Source: Sulfitobacter sp. HNIBRBA3233 (lineage in GTDB: Bacteria > Pseudomonadota > Alphaproteobacteria > Rhodobacterales > Rhodobacteraceae). From it: a DNA stretch of 64,000 nucleotides. The notes under the pieces were generated by a model. That model ran no database searches, was not told the origin of the DNA, and saw only the letters and a list, made by a program, of their open reading frames with translations. The translations under genes and the position numbers were made by a program. Position 1 is the first letter of the stretch, and every line of letters begins with the position of its first letter. Where the stretch lies: NCBI RefSeq assembly GCF_040149665.1, contig NZ_JBEFLP010000001.1:2232001-2296000 (forward strand), read 5' to 3'. Shown here piece after piece: positions 38,391 to 47,027 of the stretch.

Positions 38391-38898
38391 CTTCTAGATC
38401 CTTCGACCCCTCCGGCGCCAGCCGGGGCTTATCTGCATCTTCTTTTTTCAGGTCATCGACAGCAACGGCCAGACCCGCGTGGATCGAGGCATAGAATGCT
38501 GCATATTCGCGCACGCGGGCGGTCGCATCGGCATCGGCGGGCAAGGCATCTATTGTCTGCGCAATTTCGTCCCTGAAAAGCCGCGTGCGCTTCTGCACAC
38601 CTTCCAGCAAGGACAGATAGGGCCGGGGCGCCAGCTGGAAGTAATCCTGCCGGTCGCCGGGGCGGGCGATCCTTTTGACCAGACCACGCTCTTCGAGCAG
38701 TCGGATACTGTTGCTGATGCTGCCGCGGCTCACCTCGAGCCGCGTTGCAAGATCCCCGAAGGAAACCGCGTCTCCGTCGAAAATCAGCAGGCCAAAGACA
38801 CGTCCCGCGATGCGCGGAAGGCCTTCGGCCTGCGTAATCATACCGACTTTCTCGATGAATTCGGATCTGGTATCGGCGGTGGCAGAGGTATCCGGCAT
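38380..38898 (-). CDS. GbsR/MarR-type transcriptional regulator
   Basis: About 172 residues with a winged helix-turn-helix of the GbsR/MarR type: EGLPRIAGRVFGLLIF, then VSFGDLATRLEVSRGSISNSIRLLEERGLV, quoted here as landmarks. A helical dimerisation tail follows. It is the first gene of the RND operon and overlaps the adaptor gene. ATG 38898 is preferred to TTG 38955, because the inferred promoter and operator would leave almost no leader for the latter. It probably represses the pump until a compound binds. Confidence 0.8.
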   Translation of the reverse strand: MPDTSATADTRSEFIEKVGMITQAEGLPRIAGRVFGLLIFDGDAVSFGDLATRLEVSRGSISNSIRLLEERGLVKRIARPGDRQDYFQLAPRPYLSLLEGVQKRTRLFRDEIAQTIDALPADADATARVREYAAFYASIHAGLAVAVDDLKKEDADKPRLAPEGSKDLEDDH

Positions 38899-38959
38899 AA
38901 GCGCGCTTTCGGTGTGAGCTACGCTGGATATGGCCGCAACGGGCGTGTCGTTCAATACT

Positions 38960-38989
38960 GTTCAGTAAAAACTGAACAATTTGTATAAA
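38960..38989 (-). promoter_or_regulatory. Operator and -10 region of the RND operon
   Basis: GTTCAGT (38960-38966), AAAA, ACTGAAC (38971-38977) is a perfect 18-base palindrome with 7-base arms. On the minus strand TTTATACA (38982-38989) just upstream of it looks like a -10 box, so the palindrome covers the expected transcription start, typical of a repressor site. Confidence 0.65.
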
Positions 38990-39016
38990 TCCGGACTGCC
39001 TGTCCGAACCCGATAC

Positions 39017-39637
39017 TCAGATATCGAAGAAGACCGTTTCATCCGGCCCCTGCAGGTGAATGTCGAACCGGTAAGCGCCGTCCCCGTCGCGGGTCGCAAG
39101 CAGGGTGCGCACGCGGTTCTGGTGTTCGATCCGCGACAGGATCGGATCGGTGGCGTTGGCGTCTTCTTCATCCGCGAAATAGATCCGCGTGTGCAGGCCG
39201 ATGTTGATGCCCCGCGCCACGATCCAGACCGTGATATGCGGCGCCTGCATCCGCCCGTCGGGCCACGGCACGGCACCGGGCTTGACCGTCTCGAAGGTAA
39301 ATTCGCCGGTTTCCATATCGGTGGGGCAACGGCCCCATCCGGTAAAGTTCGGGTCCGCCTGTCCACGGCTTTCGTTCGCGGAGGCGAACAGACCCTGCGC
39401 ATCCGGCTGCCAGATTTCCACCATCGCATCGCGCAGCACTGTCCCGGTTCCGTCGCGGATCGTGCCTTTGACGGTGATTTCTTCGCCCTTCACCGGACCG
39501 GTTTTCATGACGCGCCCGAGATCGCCGTCGTACATGCGCATATCGGCGAAATTCGGTGTGCACCCGATATGGACATAGGGCCCGGCCGTCTGGCTGGGAC
39601 TTTCGCGCAAATACTCGGTCTTTGCCGTCACGGTCAC
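39017..39637 (-). CDS. pcaG: Protocatechuate 3,4-dioxygenase alpha subunit
   Basis: The 206-residue non-catalytic partner of PcaH in intradiol cleavage of protocatechuate to 3-carboxy-cis,cis-muconate. It has the intradiol-dioxygenase beta fold: [35 protein letters not shown], and [12 protein letters not shown] in place of the iron-binding His-x-His of the beta subunit. The start is GTG at 39637, sharing GTGA with the pcaH stop; an AGAGGGG box precedes it. The C-terminus FHLQGPDE-like segment ([14 protein letters not shown]) is typical. Confidence 0.93.
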   Translation of the reverse strand: MTVTAKTEYLRESPSQTAGPYVHIGCTPNFADMRMYDGDLGRVMKTGPVKGEEITVKGTIRDGTGTVLRDAMVEIWQPDAQGLFASANESRGQADPNFTGWGRCPTDMETGEFTFETVKPGAVPWPDGRMQAPHITVWIVARGINIGLHTRIYFADEEDANATDPILSRIEHQNRVRTLLATRDGDGAYRFDIHLQGPDETVFFDI

Positions 39638-40368
39638 AGCCCCTCTGCCCGGTTTTCGAAATAGGTCTGGCGACGCCCCCGCAGCACGATGTCGAACCTG
39701 TAGGCACGCGCATCCATCGGAAGGGTGCGGTGAATATCCAGCCTGGCGGTCAGCGCATCGACGGCCTCCTGCGATTTCAGGACGCCCACAATCGGACACA
39801 GGGGGATATGCGGATCACCTTCGAAATACATCTGAGTAATCAGACGCTGGGCAAACCCATGCCCGAAAACAGAAAAGTGGATATGCGCGGGACGCCAGTC
39901 GTTCATCCCGTTGGGCCAAGGATAGGGGCCGGGCTGGATCGTGCGGAATTCATAGTGTCCCTGCGCATCCGTCACAACGCGCCCGCAGCCGCCGAAATTG
40001 GGATCGAGCGGCGCGATATACCCTTCCTTGCGGTGCCGGTAGCGCCCCCCGGCGTTGGCCTGCCAGATCTCTATCAGCGCATCGGGAACGGGACGGCCCA
40101 TTTCGTCCCTGACAGAGCCGTGGACGATGATCCGCGGGCCAATGGCCGACTGGTCTGCGGCGGCAAAGTTATGAACCAGATCAGCATCCAGCGGCCCAAG
40201 GATACCGTGGCCGAAAACCGGTGACGTTTCTTCGCTCAGGCTGGTTGGGAAGGACAGAAGCGGCGCTTGCGGGCTGCGTTTCACGCTGGTCTTGTAAGCC
40301 GGTGTCAGCGCATCGGGTTGCCACGACCTGTCGCGCGGGACGAAGCCGCCGTTGCCTGTATCGCTCAC
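39634..40368 (-). CDS. pcaH: Protocatechuate 3,4-dioxygenase beta subunit
   Basis: The 244-residue iron-bearing subunit. Iron ligands are visible: Tyr in [11 protein letters not shown], Tyr in [11 protein letters not shown], and the His pair in [12 protein letters not shown]. The N-terminus [23 protein letters not shown] is the PcaH entry, quoted as a landmark. It starts with GTG at 40368 overlapping the pcaC stop by four bases (GTGA) and is coupled in the same way to pcaG. It is cytoplasmic and part of the beta-ketoadipate pathway. Confidence 0.95.
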   Translation of the reverse strand: MSDTGNGGFVPRDRSWQPDALTPAYKTSVKRSPQAPLLSFPTSLSEETSPVFGHGILGPLDADLVHNFAAADQSAIGPRIIVHGSVRDEMGRPVPDALIEIWQANAGGRYRHRKEGYIAPLDPNFGGCGRVVTDAQGHYEFRTIQPGPYPWPNGMNDWRPAHIHFSVFGHGFAQRLITQMYFEGDPHIPLCPIVGVLKSQEAVDALTARLDIHRTLPMDARAYRFDIVLRGRRQTYFENRAEGL

Positions 40369-40745
40369 AACTCCACCTCCATCTCGGCATAGGTTTGTTT
40401 CGCCAGCTTGATCGCGTGGTTGGCCCTTGGCACACCCGCGTAGATCGCAACATGCATGAAGGCCTGCATGACATCCTGCGGGCTGGCGCCGGTCGCATGG
40501 GTGGCGCGAATGTGCATCGGAATCTCCTCGAAGTTTCCGGTCGCGGCCAGCAAGGCAAGCGTCAGCATCGAGCGTTCGCGCCGTGTGATCGTATCGTCGG
40601 CCCAGACGGTGCCCCACGCCCCTTCCGTGATCAGCGTCTGGAAGGGCGCGTCAAAGTCGGTCTGCGCGGTAGCGGCGCGGTCGACATGGGCGTCGCCCAG
40701 CACGCTGCGACGGGTTGCATTGCCCTGCTCCAACCTATCCGTCAT
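40365..40745 (-). CDS. pcaC: 4-Carboxymuconolactone decarboxylase
   Basis: A 126-residue protein of the carboxymuconolactone decarboxylase family, the step before beta-ketoadipate enol-lactone hydrolysis. Segments [35 protein letters not shown] and [19 protein letters not shown] match PcaC. ATG 40745 follows GAGGAG by seven bases; GTG 40751 is an alternative. The muconate cycloisomerase (pcaB) and enol-lactone hydrolase (pcaD) that flank pcaC elsewhere are not in the window. Confidence 0.93.
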   Translation of the reverse strand: MTDRLEQGNATRRSVLGDAHVDRAATAQTDFDAPFQTLITEGAWGTVWADDTITRRERSMLTLALLAATGNFEEIPMHIRATHATGASPQDVMQAFMHVAIYAGVPRANHAIKLAKQTYAEMEVEL

Positions 40746-40762
40746 CGGCACTCTCCTCAGGA

Positions 40763-41932
40763 TCAGTAGGGCAATCCGACATAGTTTTCCGCCATCGCGC
40801 GCTGTGCGGCCTTGTTCGAGCGCAGGAATTCCAATTCGGCCACCTGCATCTTGATATCAAAGGGGGACTGGTCGGGATAGCGGTGAAGCAAGGACGAGAA
40901 CCACCACGAAAAACGCTCGGTCTTCCAGACGCGGTCAAGCGCCTTTTCGGAGTAGCCATCTATGCCAGCTTCGGACCCGTTTTCGTAGAAATCGCGCAGG
41001 GCATTGTAGAGGTAATGAACATCGGAAGCGGCGGTATTCAGCCCCTTCGCACCCGTTGGGGGCACGATATGCGCGGCGTCGCCGCACAGAAACAGGCGAC
41101 CCCAGCGCATCGGCTCGGTCACGAAGGACCGCAGCGGTGCGATCGATTTTTCGATGGAGGGGCCTGTCACCAGCTTGTCTGCCTGATCCTTGGGAATCCG
41201 GCGCTTCAGCTCTTCCCAGAATGCCGCATCGGTCCAGTCATTCGGGCTGTCGGACAGCGAGCACTGGATATAGTAGCGGCTCAGCGTATCGTTGCGCATC
41301 GAGCAGAGCGCGAAACCGCGTTCGGAGTTGGCATAGATCAACTCTTCGTTGACCGGTGGCGTTTCCGACAGAACACCCAGCCAGCCGAACGGATACACCT
41401 TTTCGTATTCGCGCCGCACATCCAGCGGAATGGTCTGGCGGCTGACGCCATGGAAACCGTCGCAGCCCGCAACGAAATCGCATTCCAGCCGCCGCTCTTG
41501 CGTTCCCACCCTGTAGGTCAGATACGGCGACGTCGTATCGGCACCGTGTATCTCGACATCCTCGACCTCGAATTCGATCGGTCCGCCGGCCCGCTCGCGC
41601 GCGGCATAAAGGTCACGGGTGACTTCGGTCTGGCCGTACACCATCACCGGTTTGTCCGTATGCTCGGTGAAATCGACGCGGAACATCTCGTCACCGTAGG
41701 AGATCAGCGTTCCGTTGTGGGTAAAGCCCTCGGCGTGCATCCGGTCGGCGCAGCCCGCTTCCTCCATCAGTGATATCAGACCCTGCTCCAGTACGCCGGC
41801 GCGGATGCGGCTCAGGACATAGTCCTTGGTCTTGCGCTCCAGCACAACGCTATCGATGCCACGGACATGCAACAGCTGGGCAAGCAACATACCCGATGGC
41901 CCGCCGCCGACAATCGCCACCTGAGTTTTCAT
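40763..41932 (-). CDS. pobA: 4-Hydroxybenzoate 3-monooxygenase
   Basis: A 389-residue FAD monooxygenase that makes protocatechuate from 4-hydroxybenzoate with NADPH. It has the FAD dinucleotide loop VAIVGGGPSGMLLAQLL, the DG motif CDGFHGVSRQTIP, the FAD-ribityl motif LFLCGDAAHIVPPTGAKGLN and the usual length. GGAGGGCGT precedes the ATG. It is the first gene of the pobA-pcaC-pcaH-pcaG run and supplies the substrate for the dioxygenase. No PobR/PcaU-type regulator gene is adjacent. Confidence 0.95.
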   Translation of the reverse strand: MKTQVAIVGGGPSGMLLAQLLHVRGIDSVVLERKTKDYVLSRIRAGVLEQGLISLMEEAGCADRMHAEGFTHNGTLISYGDEMFRVDFTEHTDKPVMVYGQTEVTRDLYAARERAGGPIEFEVEDVEIHGADTTSPYLTYRVGTQERRLECDFVAGCDGFHGVSRQTIPLDVRREYEKVYPFGWLGVLSETPPVNEELIYANSERGFALCSMRNDTLSRYYIQCSLSDSPNDWTDAAFWEELKRRIPKDQADKLVTGPSIEKSIAPLRSFVTEPMRWGRLFLCGDAAHIVPPTGAKGLNTAASDVHYLYNALRDFYENGSEAGIDGYSEKALDRVWKTERFSWWFSSLLHRYPDQSPFDIKMQVAELEFLRSNKAAQRAMAENYVGLPY

Positions 41933-42125
41933 ACGCCCTCCGAATTTCGTTCGGTAAGGTTAATTGGTATTCGTCAGAAGTGACAAGGGTTCATCATTCG
42001 CTGATCTGCGCACGTTTGCGCATGCACGAGCGCACAGGCCCCTGTTCCTGTTGCACCCCTGCGCGTCAAGAAGCGGCGTCACCGGGTCAGGGCGATCGCG
42101 TTTCGCGCTGAACCACTGGCGTGAC

Positions 42126-42157
42126 ACGAAAAACCCGGCACCGCTTCGGGTGCCGGG
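42126..42157 (-). terminator. Rho-independent terminator of the large curlin genes
   Basis: CCCGGCACC (42134-42142) pairs with GGTGCCGGG (42149-42157) around a short GC-tailed loop. On the minus strand the stem is followed by five Ts (42129-42133), 28 bases after the stop of the 664-residue curlin gene. This closes the minus-strand curlin transcript. Confidence 0.85.
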
Positions 42158-42184
42158 AATTTATCTTGCGACGTCGGACTGCGC

Positions 42185-44179
42185 TTACTGCGTCACACCA
42201 AGCACGTTGAAGCTGCCGATCTGGTTGAAGCTGGTCATATTCGCGTTGCCGACCTGTACCACGGCGACCTGATTGGCATCGCCACCGGAGATTGTGCCGA
42301 TGATAGTGTTGTTGTAACCCCGTTGGCTGAATGCAACGGAGTTGGAATTCGATTCAAACGTCAGCTCGCCAATCGACAGTTCGATGTTGTTGCCGTGTCC
42401 GCGCTGAAAGATATCACCGGGCTCAAGGCCAGTGCCTTCTGTGCCTGCGGCGGCGATCGCATCGGCACCGGTGAAGCTAACCGCCGTATTGTTTTCGCTG
42501 CCATAGATCGACGCGTTGACAATATTCTGAAGACCGCCAGACGGTGTGTTGGACTGTCTCACTCTCAGGACGTTGCGATCGCCCTCGCCACCATTCGCGC
42601 CGCCGATGAGGACTGACGCGGTATTCCCTCCGCGGTGGCTGACGGTGACGTCGTTGCGGTCACCGGTGATGTCCACAGTTGCGATACCGTCAAGACCGGT
42701 CTGGTCAACTCTGACACTGTTTGCATCCCCCTCGTTGGAGGTGCCGCTGATGGTGATCGTCGCGACGTTATTCGCAGTCATCCGGTCGCCGTTCTGGAAC
42801 AGGATCACATTATTGCGGTCACCGCTGACGGACAGTGTGCCGACGTTGAGGCCGAATTGAAAAATGCTCAGCGTGTTGCCGTTTCCTTCGTCCGGCGAAC
42901 CGGCATCTGCGGCACCGGTCACCGAGACAGTCAGCCTGTTTTGCTCGATCTGATCGACGACAACATCGTTTCTGTCACCCGAGATCGCGATGGCGGAGGT
43001 GTTCGGCAAGACACCGGCGTTTTGCTGATTTACGTCAACATAGTTGCCGTTTCCTTCGGTCGCGCCCGTGATCCCTATTGTCGACGTGTTCGTGCCGTCC
43101 TGATCCACGTAGACCTCCGAACGGTCCCCGAAAATGTCCACCGCCGACTGGTTTGCGCCGTCCTGAAGGATTTTCACGTCATTTCCATCGCCCGCGGCCA
43201 GATCACCGTCGATCACGATGGAAGAGGTGTTTGAACCGCCGCCGGAAAATTGATCGGTGACCGCCGTGTTGCGCGACCCCGAGATTATTGTGCTGGCGGT
43301 GTTGTCGCCAATGTACTGGAGCGTAACGACATCGTTTGCATTGCCGTCAATGGTCTGGATTGCATCGTTCGTGCTACCGTTCTGTAACAGCAGGTTTTCG
43401 TTTCTGTTTCCGGTGACGACCGCGGTCGCGGTGTTCATCCTGCCGACCTGCTCGGTGCCGAACAGGTTCAGGTTGCCCATGGCGTCATAGACCAGCGTGT
43501 TGGTGTTTCCGTCCTGCAATGCCGTTCCCTGCTCGACACCGAAGGGGCCGACGAAAGCACCAAAGTCACCTGTCCGGGGATTACCGCGTGACGCGGCGCC
43601 GTTGCTTTTGCCGCTCTGCGTAACGGTCATGCTGTTGCCGCTGCCGAGCTGGTCAAGGCTTGGCCCCGTCCCCGTTGCGGGCCGCCGTCCGATGATGTTC
43701 CCATCGCCAGATTGCGTAACCGTCATGGTATTCACCGCGCCGCTTGCATCGCGATTGACCTGCCGCAGGCTGGAGACAAGGTTGTCATCCCCGCCCCCCT
43801 GAACCACCGTCGCGGTGTTTTGCGCTGCCGCCGCACCCGTGCGGCCGCGCTGAAAACTGCGGAACAGGATTTCACCGTCGCCGGTCTGTTCAACGGTCAG
43901 ATCGTTGCGGTCGCCTACCTGCGTCAGCGCACGCTCGACCGGATCAGCCCCCAGACCCAGACGCGCGGCGATGTTGTCGGATCCGGTCTGTGTGACGGAT
44001 GCGCTGTTTGTATCGCCGGACTGGCGCAGGGCCGAGGTGTTCTTGCGACCGTCCTGTTCGATCAGACCGGCGTTGAACGATCCGTCCTGAACCATCGCGG
44101 CCCGGTTTTCATCGGCGTAGCCTGCCGTCGCAACAAGAACGGCCAGTGTGGATGCAGAAGCGAAAAATGCGCGTTTCAT
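42185..44179 (-). CDS. Giant curlin-repeat protein (664 aa), CsgA-like amyloid subunit
   Basis: An exported repeat protein with signal peptide MKRAFFASASTLAVLVATAG-YA. About 30 curlin-type units follow, each built on a strand, Gln-x-Gly-x-x-Asn and a second strand. The N-terminal (DGSFNAGLIEQDGRKNTSAL) and C-terminal (ANQVAVVQVGNANMTSF) ends are closest to standard curlin repeats. Between residues 350 and 560 two kinds of unit alternate, one with GDRNDV-like turns and one with EGNGN-like turns. E. coli CsgA is 151 residues, so this is over four times as long. It is the last of three curlin genes; 31 bases separate it from the one upstream. Confidence 0.88.
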   Translation of the reverse strand: MKRAFFASASTLAVLVATAGYADENRAAMVQDGSFNAGLIEQDGRKNTSALRQSGDTNSASVTQTGSDNIAARLGLGADPVERALTQVGDRNDLTVEQTGDGEILFRSFQRGRTGAAAAQNTATVVQGGGDDNLVSSLRQVNRDASGAVNTMTVTQSGDGNIIGRRPATGTGPSLDQLGSGNSMTVTQSGKSNGAASRGNPRTGDFGAFVGPFGVEQGTALQDGNTNTLVYDAMGNLNLFGTEQVGRMNTATAVVTGNRNENLLLQNGSTNDAIQTIDGNANDVVTLQYIGDNTASTIISGSRNTAVTDQFSGGGSNTSSIVIDGDLAAGDGNDVKILQDGANQSAVDIFGDRSEVYVDQDGTNTSTIGITGATEGNGNYVDVNQQNAGVLPNTSAIAISGDRNDVVVDQIEQNRLTVSVTGAADAGSPDEGNGNTLSIFQFGLNVGTLSVSGDRNNVILFQNGDRMTANNVATITISGTSNEGDANSVRVDQTGLDGIATVDITGDRNDVTVSHRGGNTASVLIGGANGGEGDRNVLRVRQSNTPSGGLQNIVNASIYGSENNTAVSFTGADAIAAAGTEGTGLEPGDIFQRGHGNNIELSIGELTFESNSNSVAFSQRGYNNTIIGTISGGDANQVAVVQVGNANMTSFNQIGSFNVLGVTQ

Positions 44180-44210
44180 AATTTAAATCCCGGGTCTTAT
44201 TTAGTCTGAA

Positions 44211-45632
44211 TTACTGGTAGATACCGGCGTTGTTGCCGCTACCCGATTGAATGAGGCTGGCAACGTTGTAACTGCCGATCTGCACGACCGCCGCCTGGTT
44301 CGCCTCGCCGCTAATCACTGCGGTCAATGCGTTGGCATCGCCGGTCTGTGCCGCCGCGAAAAGGTTGTCGCTGCCCGCGACCGTGAACGCCATTTCGTTG
44401 CCGCTGCCCGACTGCCGGAAGAAACCGGGCGTCAGCCCGCCGCGCGACGCCGCGCCCAGAAGCGGACCACCGGCATTGTTGCGATCCCCGATGATCTCGA
44501 GGCTGAAGATGTTGTCACCGAAGGCCCCGATCCCGCCGCCAAGCTGTTCAAGGTCCGCAAAATTCAGATTGCCGAAGACATCCATCGTCGCAAGGTTGTT
44601 CCCGCCCTGCCCGGACAGGTAATCCTGCACGTTGCGCAGCGTGTTCCGATTGCCTTCGACGGTCGCTGTCACCTCGTTTGTACCCTGCTGGAAAGCATAG
44701 ATGCGGTTGTCGTTGCTGAATCCGATCAGGTTGACGGAAGCAGTGTTGGTGACGATCTGGTCAATCCCCACTTCGTTTCCGTCCCCTTCGATCACCGACA
44801 TCTGGATATTGTTTTCGGTGCCGTCCTGACGCAGGCCGATCTGGTTTTCGTCACCGTTGATCGTCAGCAGGCCCATGCTGTTCTTGCGGCCCCCCTGACG
44901 CAGGCCAAACCGGTTATCGTCGCCGACGATCAGCAGGTTGATCTTGTTTCCGTGGACTTGCGTGTCCACGGTGTCGCCTTCCTGCACGATCGAACTGTCC
45001 AGCAGCGAGGGCTCCGCCGCAAAACCGCTGAGCGACAGCCGCCCGTTGTTCGACCCCACGATGGTCACGTCGATCTCGTTGCTGTCGTCGATACCGGTAT
45101 CGTTCGACAGTTGCTCGACCCACGCGATCAGGTTGCGTCGGCCGGTCATCACGACAGTGGCGCGCTGGCCCTGTTCACCGGCTTCCTGTATCTGACGGAC
45201 AGCGTTGATACGGTTTCGGTTTCCACCCTGCTGGGTGATCGACAGCGTGTTCGCACCGTTCGTCACCGCACCGCGCGACCTCTGGACCACGCTTCCTAGG
45301 ATATTGAGGTCCGAATCCTGAATGATCGTGATCTCGTTGAAGATAACCGACGTGTTGCGGCGCCCGAACTGGAACAGACCGCGACCGATACGCCCGATCT
45401 GGTTGTCGAGCCCCGTCTGCGTGATGTCGAGCGAGTTGAAGATGCCATCCTGGACCATCGGCTGCACTATCGATCCTGCAAGGTTTCGCTGCCCTGTCTG
45501 GTTGATGATGGCGGAGTTGTCGGTCCCGATCTGGTCGATCAACACGTCGTTTTCCCGGTTGCTCTGCGCCTGCGCGGCAGAGGCAAGGACGAGGCCGGCA
45601 ACGGCACTCAGCGCAATTGAACGATAGGACAT
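44211..45632 (-). CDS. Large curlin-repeat protein (473 aa), CsgA-like amyloid subunit
   Basis: An exported repeat protein with signal peptide MSYRSIALSAVAGLVLASAAQA. Curlin-like units run through the mature chain (DVLIDQIGTDNSAIINQTG at the N-terminus, NQAAVVQIGSYNVASLIQSG and SGNNAGIYQ at the C-terminus). The middle contains longer Q/N-rich units, and segment NNGRLSLSGFAAE is shared in form with the 438-residue neighbour (NSNGRGTLSGLAAV), so these two are close paralogues. It probably polymerises on the cell surface after export by CsgG. It is co-directional with the other two large curlins. Confidence 0.88.
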   Translation of the reverse strand: MSYRSIALSAVAGLVLASAAQAQSNRENDVLIDQIGTDNSAIINQTGQRNLAGSIVQPMVQDGIFNSLDITQTGLDNQIGRIGRGLFQFGRRNTSVIFNEITIIQDSDLNILGSVVQRSRGAVTNGANTLSITQQGGNRNRINAVRQIQEAGEQGQRATVVMTGRRNLIAWVEQLSNDTGIDDSNEIDVTIVGSNNGRLSLSGFAAEPSLLDSSIVQEGDTVDTQVHGNKINLLIVGDDNRFGLRQGGRKNSMGLLTINGDENQIGLRQDGTENNIQMSVIEGDGNEVGIDQIVTNTASVNLIGFSNDNRIYAFQQGTNEVTATVEGNRNTLRNVQDYLSGQGGNNLATMDVFGNLNFADLEQLGGGIGAFGDNIFSLEIIGDRNNAGGPLLGAASRGGLTPGFFRQSGSGNEMAFTVAGSDNLFAAAQTGDANALTAVISGEANQAAVVQIGSYNVASLIQSGSGNNAGIYQ

Positions 45633-45658
45633 GGATCACTCCGGTCTTGAGTTGGTTT

Positions 45659-45685
45659 CTCCGGGCGAAAGAAGTCCGCCCGGAG
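45659..45685. repeat. Intercistronic hairpin between two curlin genes
   Basis: CTCCGGGCG (45659-45667) pairs perfectly with CGCCCGGAG (45677-45685), loop nine bases. It lies in the 78-base gap between the 438- and 473-residue curlin genes. No T-tract follows on the minus strand, so it is more likely an mRNA-stabilising or attenuating structure than a full terminator. A second stem, ACCTGAG (45700-45706) with CTCAGGT (45710-45716), spans the stop codon of the upstream gene. Confidence 0.65.
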
Positions 45686-45710
45686 CATTAGCTGTGGACA
45701 CCTGAGTGGC

Positions 45711-47027
45711 TCAGGTTGTGGGCGATGTGACGCCTTGGCTGATGCCCGCCGCATTGCCGTTGCCGGTTTGCGTGAACACTGCCGTGTTGCCGTTGCTCAA
45801 CTGGGACACAGCGGCGGCGTTGTTGTTTCCGCTCACAACACCTGTGATGAGGTTGCCGTTACCGTCGCCAAGCGCGGCGCCCTGACCGAGCGCGAAGGCA
45901 TTGCCGTTCCCGACGACTGTCAGCGTTGCCTCGTTGCTGGTGCCCCACTGGGAAATCATACCGTCCAGACCACCCACTGTCGCCGCGACACCGAAAAGGC
46001 CCGTGGAAGAGCTGAGGCCGTTGTCGTCGCCGTCGATGGAAAGGGACGCCACGTTGGTCACACCGTTCTGCATGATGCCGAATTCGTTATTGCTTCCGCC
46101 ATTCAGAATGCTTGCCGACGCCGTGTTGCCGACGCCGTTCTGCGTCAGGCCGATCACGTTATCGTCCCCGGTCACGGCGGCGAGCGAGACAGTGTTTGTG
46201 TTGCCGCTCTGGTAGATGCCCAGTTCGTTGCGATCACCAAGAATGGTCAGCCCTTCGGCAGAGTTGCCGTTACCTGCCTGCAAGAAGCCAAACTGGTTGT
46301 TGTCGCCGTCGCTCACCATGTAGTTCAGACGGTTGCTGGAACCGCTCTGAACGGCGGAGGAATCAGCTGCACCGACCGCCGCAAGTCCACTGAGCGTACC
46401 ACGACCGTTGGAGTTGCCGGTGATGGACAGTACCGCGGACTGGTTGGCGCCGCTCTGATTGACCAGTGCGATCAGGTTGTCGTTCCCTGTTTGCGATAGA
46501 GTGGCCGTGTGGCCAAGGCGGCCTGCGGTAGATCCATCTGTGGACCCGTTGCGCCGCTGAGAAACGCTGGTAATCTCGTTCTCGTCACCGGTCTGCGTGG
46601 CCACCAGAAGGCTACCGGAAGCACTTGCCGTTTCGGATCTCTGATAGACCTTCACGATGGAGTTGCCCAACGCCGCTGCTGTCCCGGAGGAATCTTGCGA
46701 AATAGTTGCTGTGCTGCCGGGGCCGCTTTGGTTCAACTGGTAGAAACCCGTGTTCTCACCGGCTGCAACCTGACCTGTACCGACCGCGTTATTGCTACCA
46801 TCCTGATCAATGGTAAGCGTATTACCCAAAGTTGTGTTCCGGCCGAATTGCAAGATCGCGCCGTCGCTGCGGCCTGCCTTGTTTCCGCTGCCATCCGACT
46901 GATCAATCAGTGCGGAGTGGTTGTCTTTCGTCTGAGTGAGATACGCCTCGTTCGAGTCCGCATAGGCGGAGGCCATGGACAGACACAATGCAGTGGATGC
47001 CGCGAAGCCAATTTTCGTAAGTTTCAC
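45711..47027 (-). CDS. Large curlin-repeat protein (438 aa), CsgA-like amyloid subunit
   Basis: An exported repeat protein with signal peptide MKLTKIGFAASTALCLSMASAYA. Repeats of the form strand-Q-x-G-x-x-N-strand cover the mature chain (AYLTQTKDNHSALIDQSDG, NELGIYQSGNTNTVSLAAV, NTAVFTQTGNGNAAGISQG). It starts with GTG at 47027 behind GGAG and is the first gene of the minus-strand curlin run, next to the AT-rich divergent control region. It ends GVTSPTT rather than in the Tyr-Gln or Thr-Gln of its paralogues. Confidence 0.88.
   Translation of the reverse strand: MKLTKIGFAASTALCLSMASAYADSNEAYLTQTKDNHSALIDQSDGSGNKAGRSDGAILQFGRNTTLGNTLTIDQDGSNNAVGTGQVAAGENTGFYQLNQSGPGSTATISQDSSGTAAALGNSIVKVYQRSETASASGSLLVATQTGDENEITSVSQRRNGSTDGSTAGRLGHTATLSQTGNDNLIALVNQSGANQSAVLSITGNSNGRGTLSGLAAVGAADSSAVQSGSSNRLNYMVSDGDNNQFGFLQAGNGNSAEGLTILGDRNELGIYQSGNTNTVSLAAVTGDDNVIGLTQNGVGNTASASILNGGSNNEFGIMQNGVTNVASLSIDGDDNGLSSSTGLFGVAATVGGLDGMISQWGTSNEATLTVVGNGNAFALGQGAALGDGNGNLITGVVSGNNNAAAVSQLSNGNTAVFTQTGNGNAAGISQGVTSPTT

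Noticed and set aside
42323..46499. Several long plus-strand open frames across the curlin genes
   Set aside because: They are complementary readings of the repeat genes; the repeats of Asn, Gly and Gln in the minus strand make these frames open. No signal peptide or conserved motif is present.
42185..47027. Repeated short DNA motifs that could suggest a CRISPR or satellite array
   Set aside because: The repetition follows the protein repeats (Q-x-G-x-x-N) with variable codons and no constant direct repeat with unique spacers.
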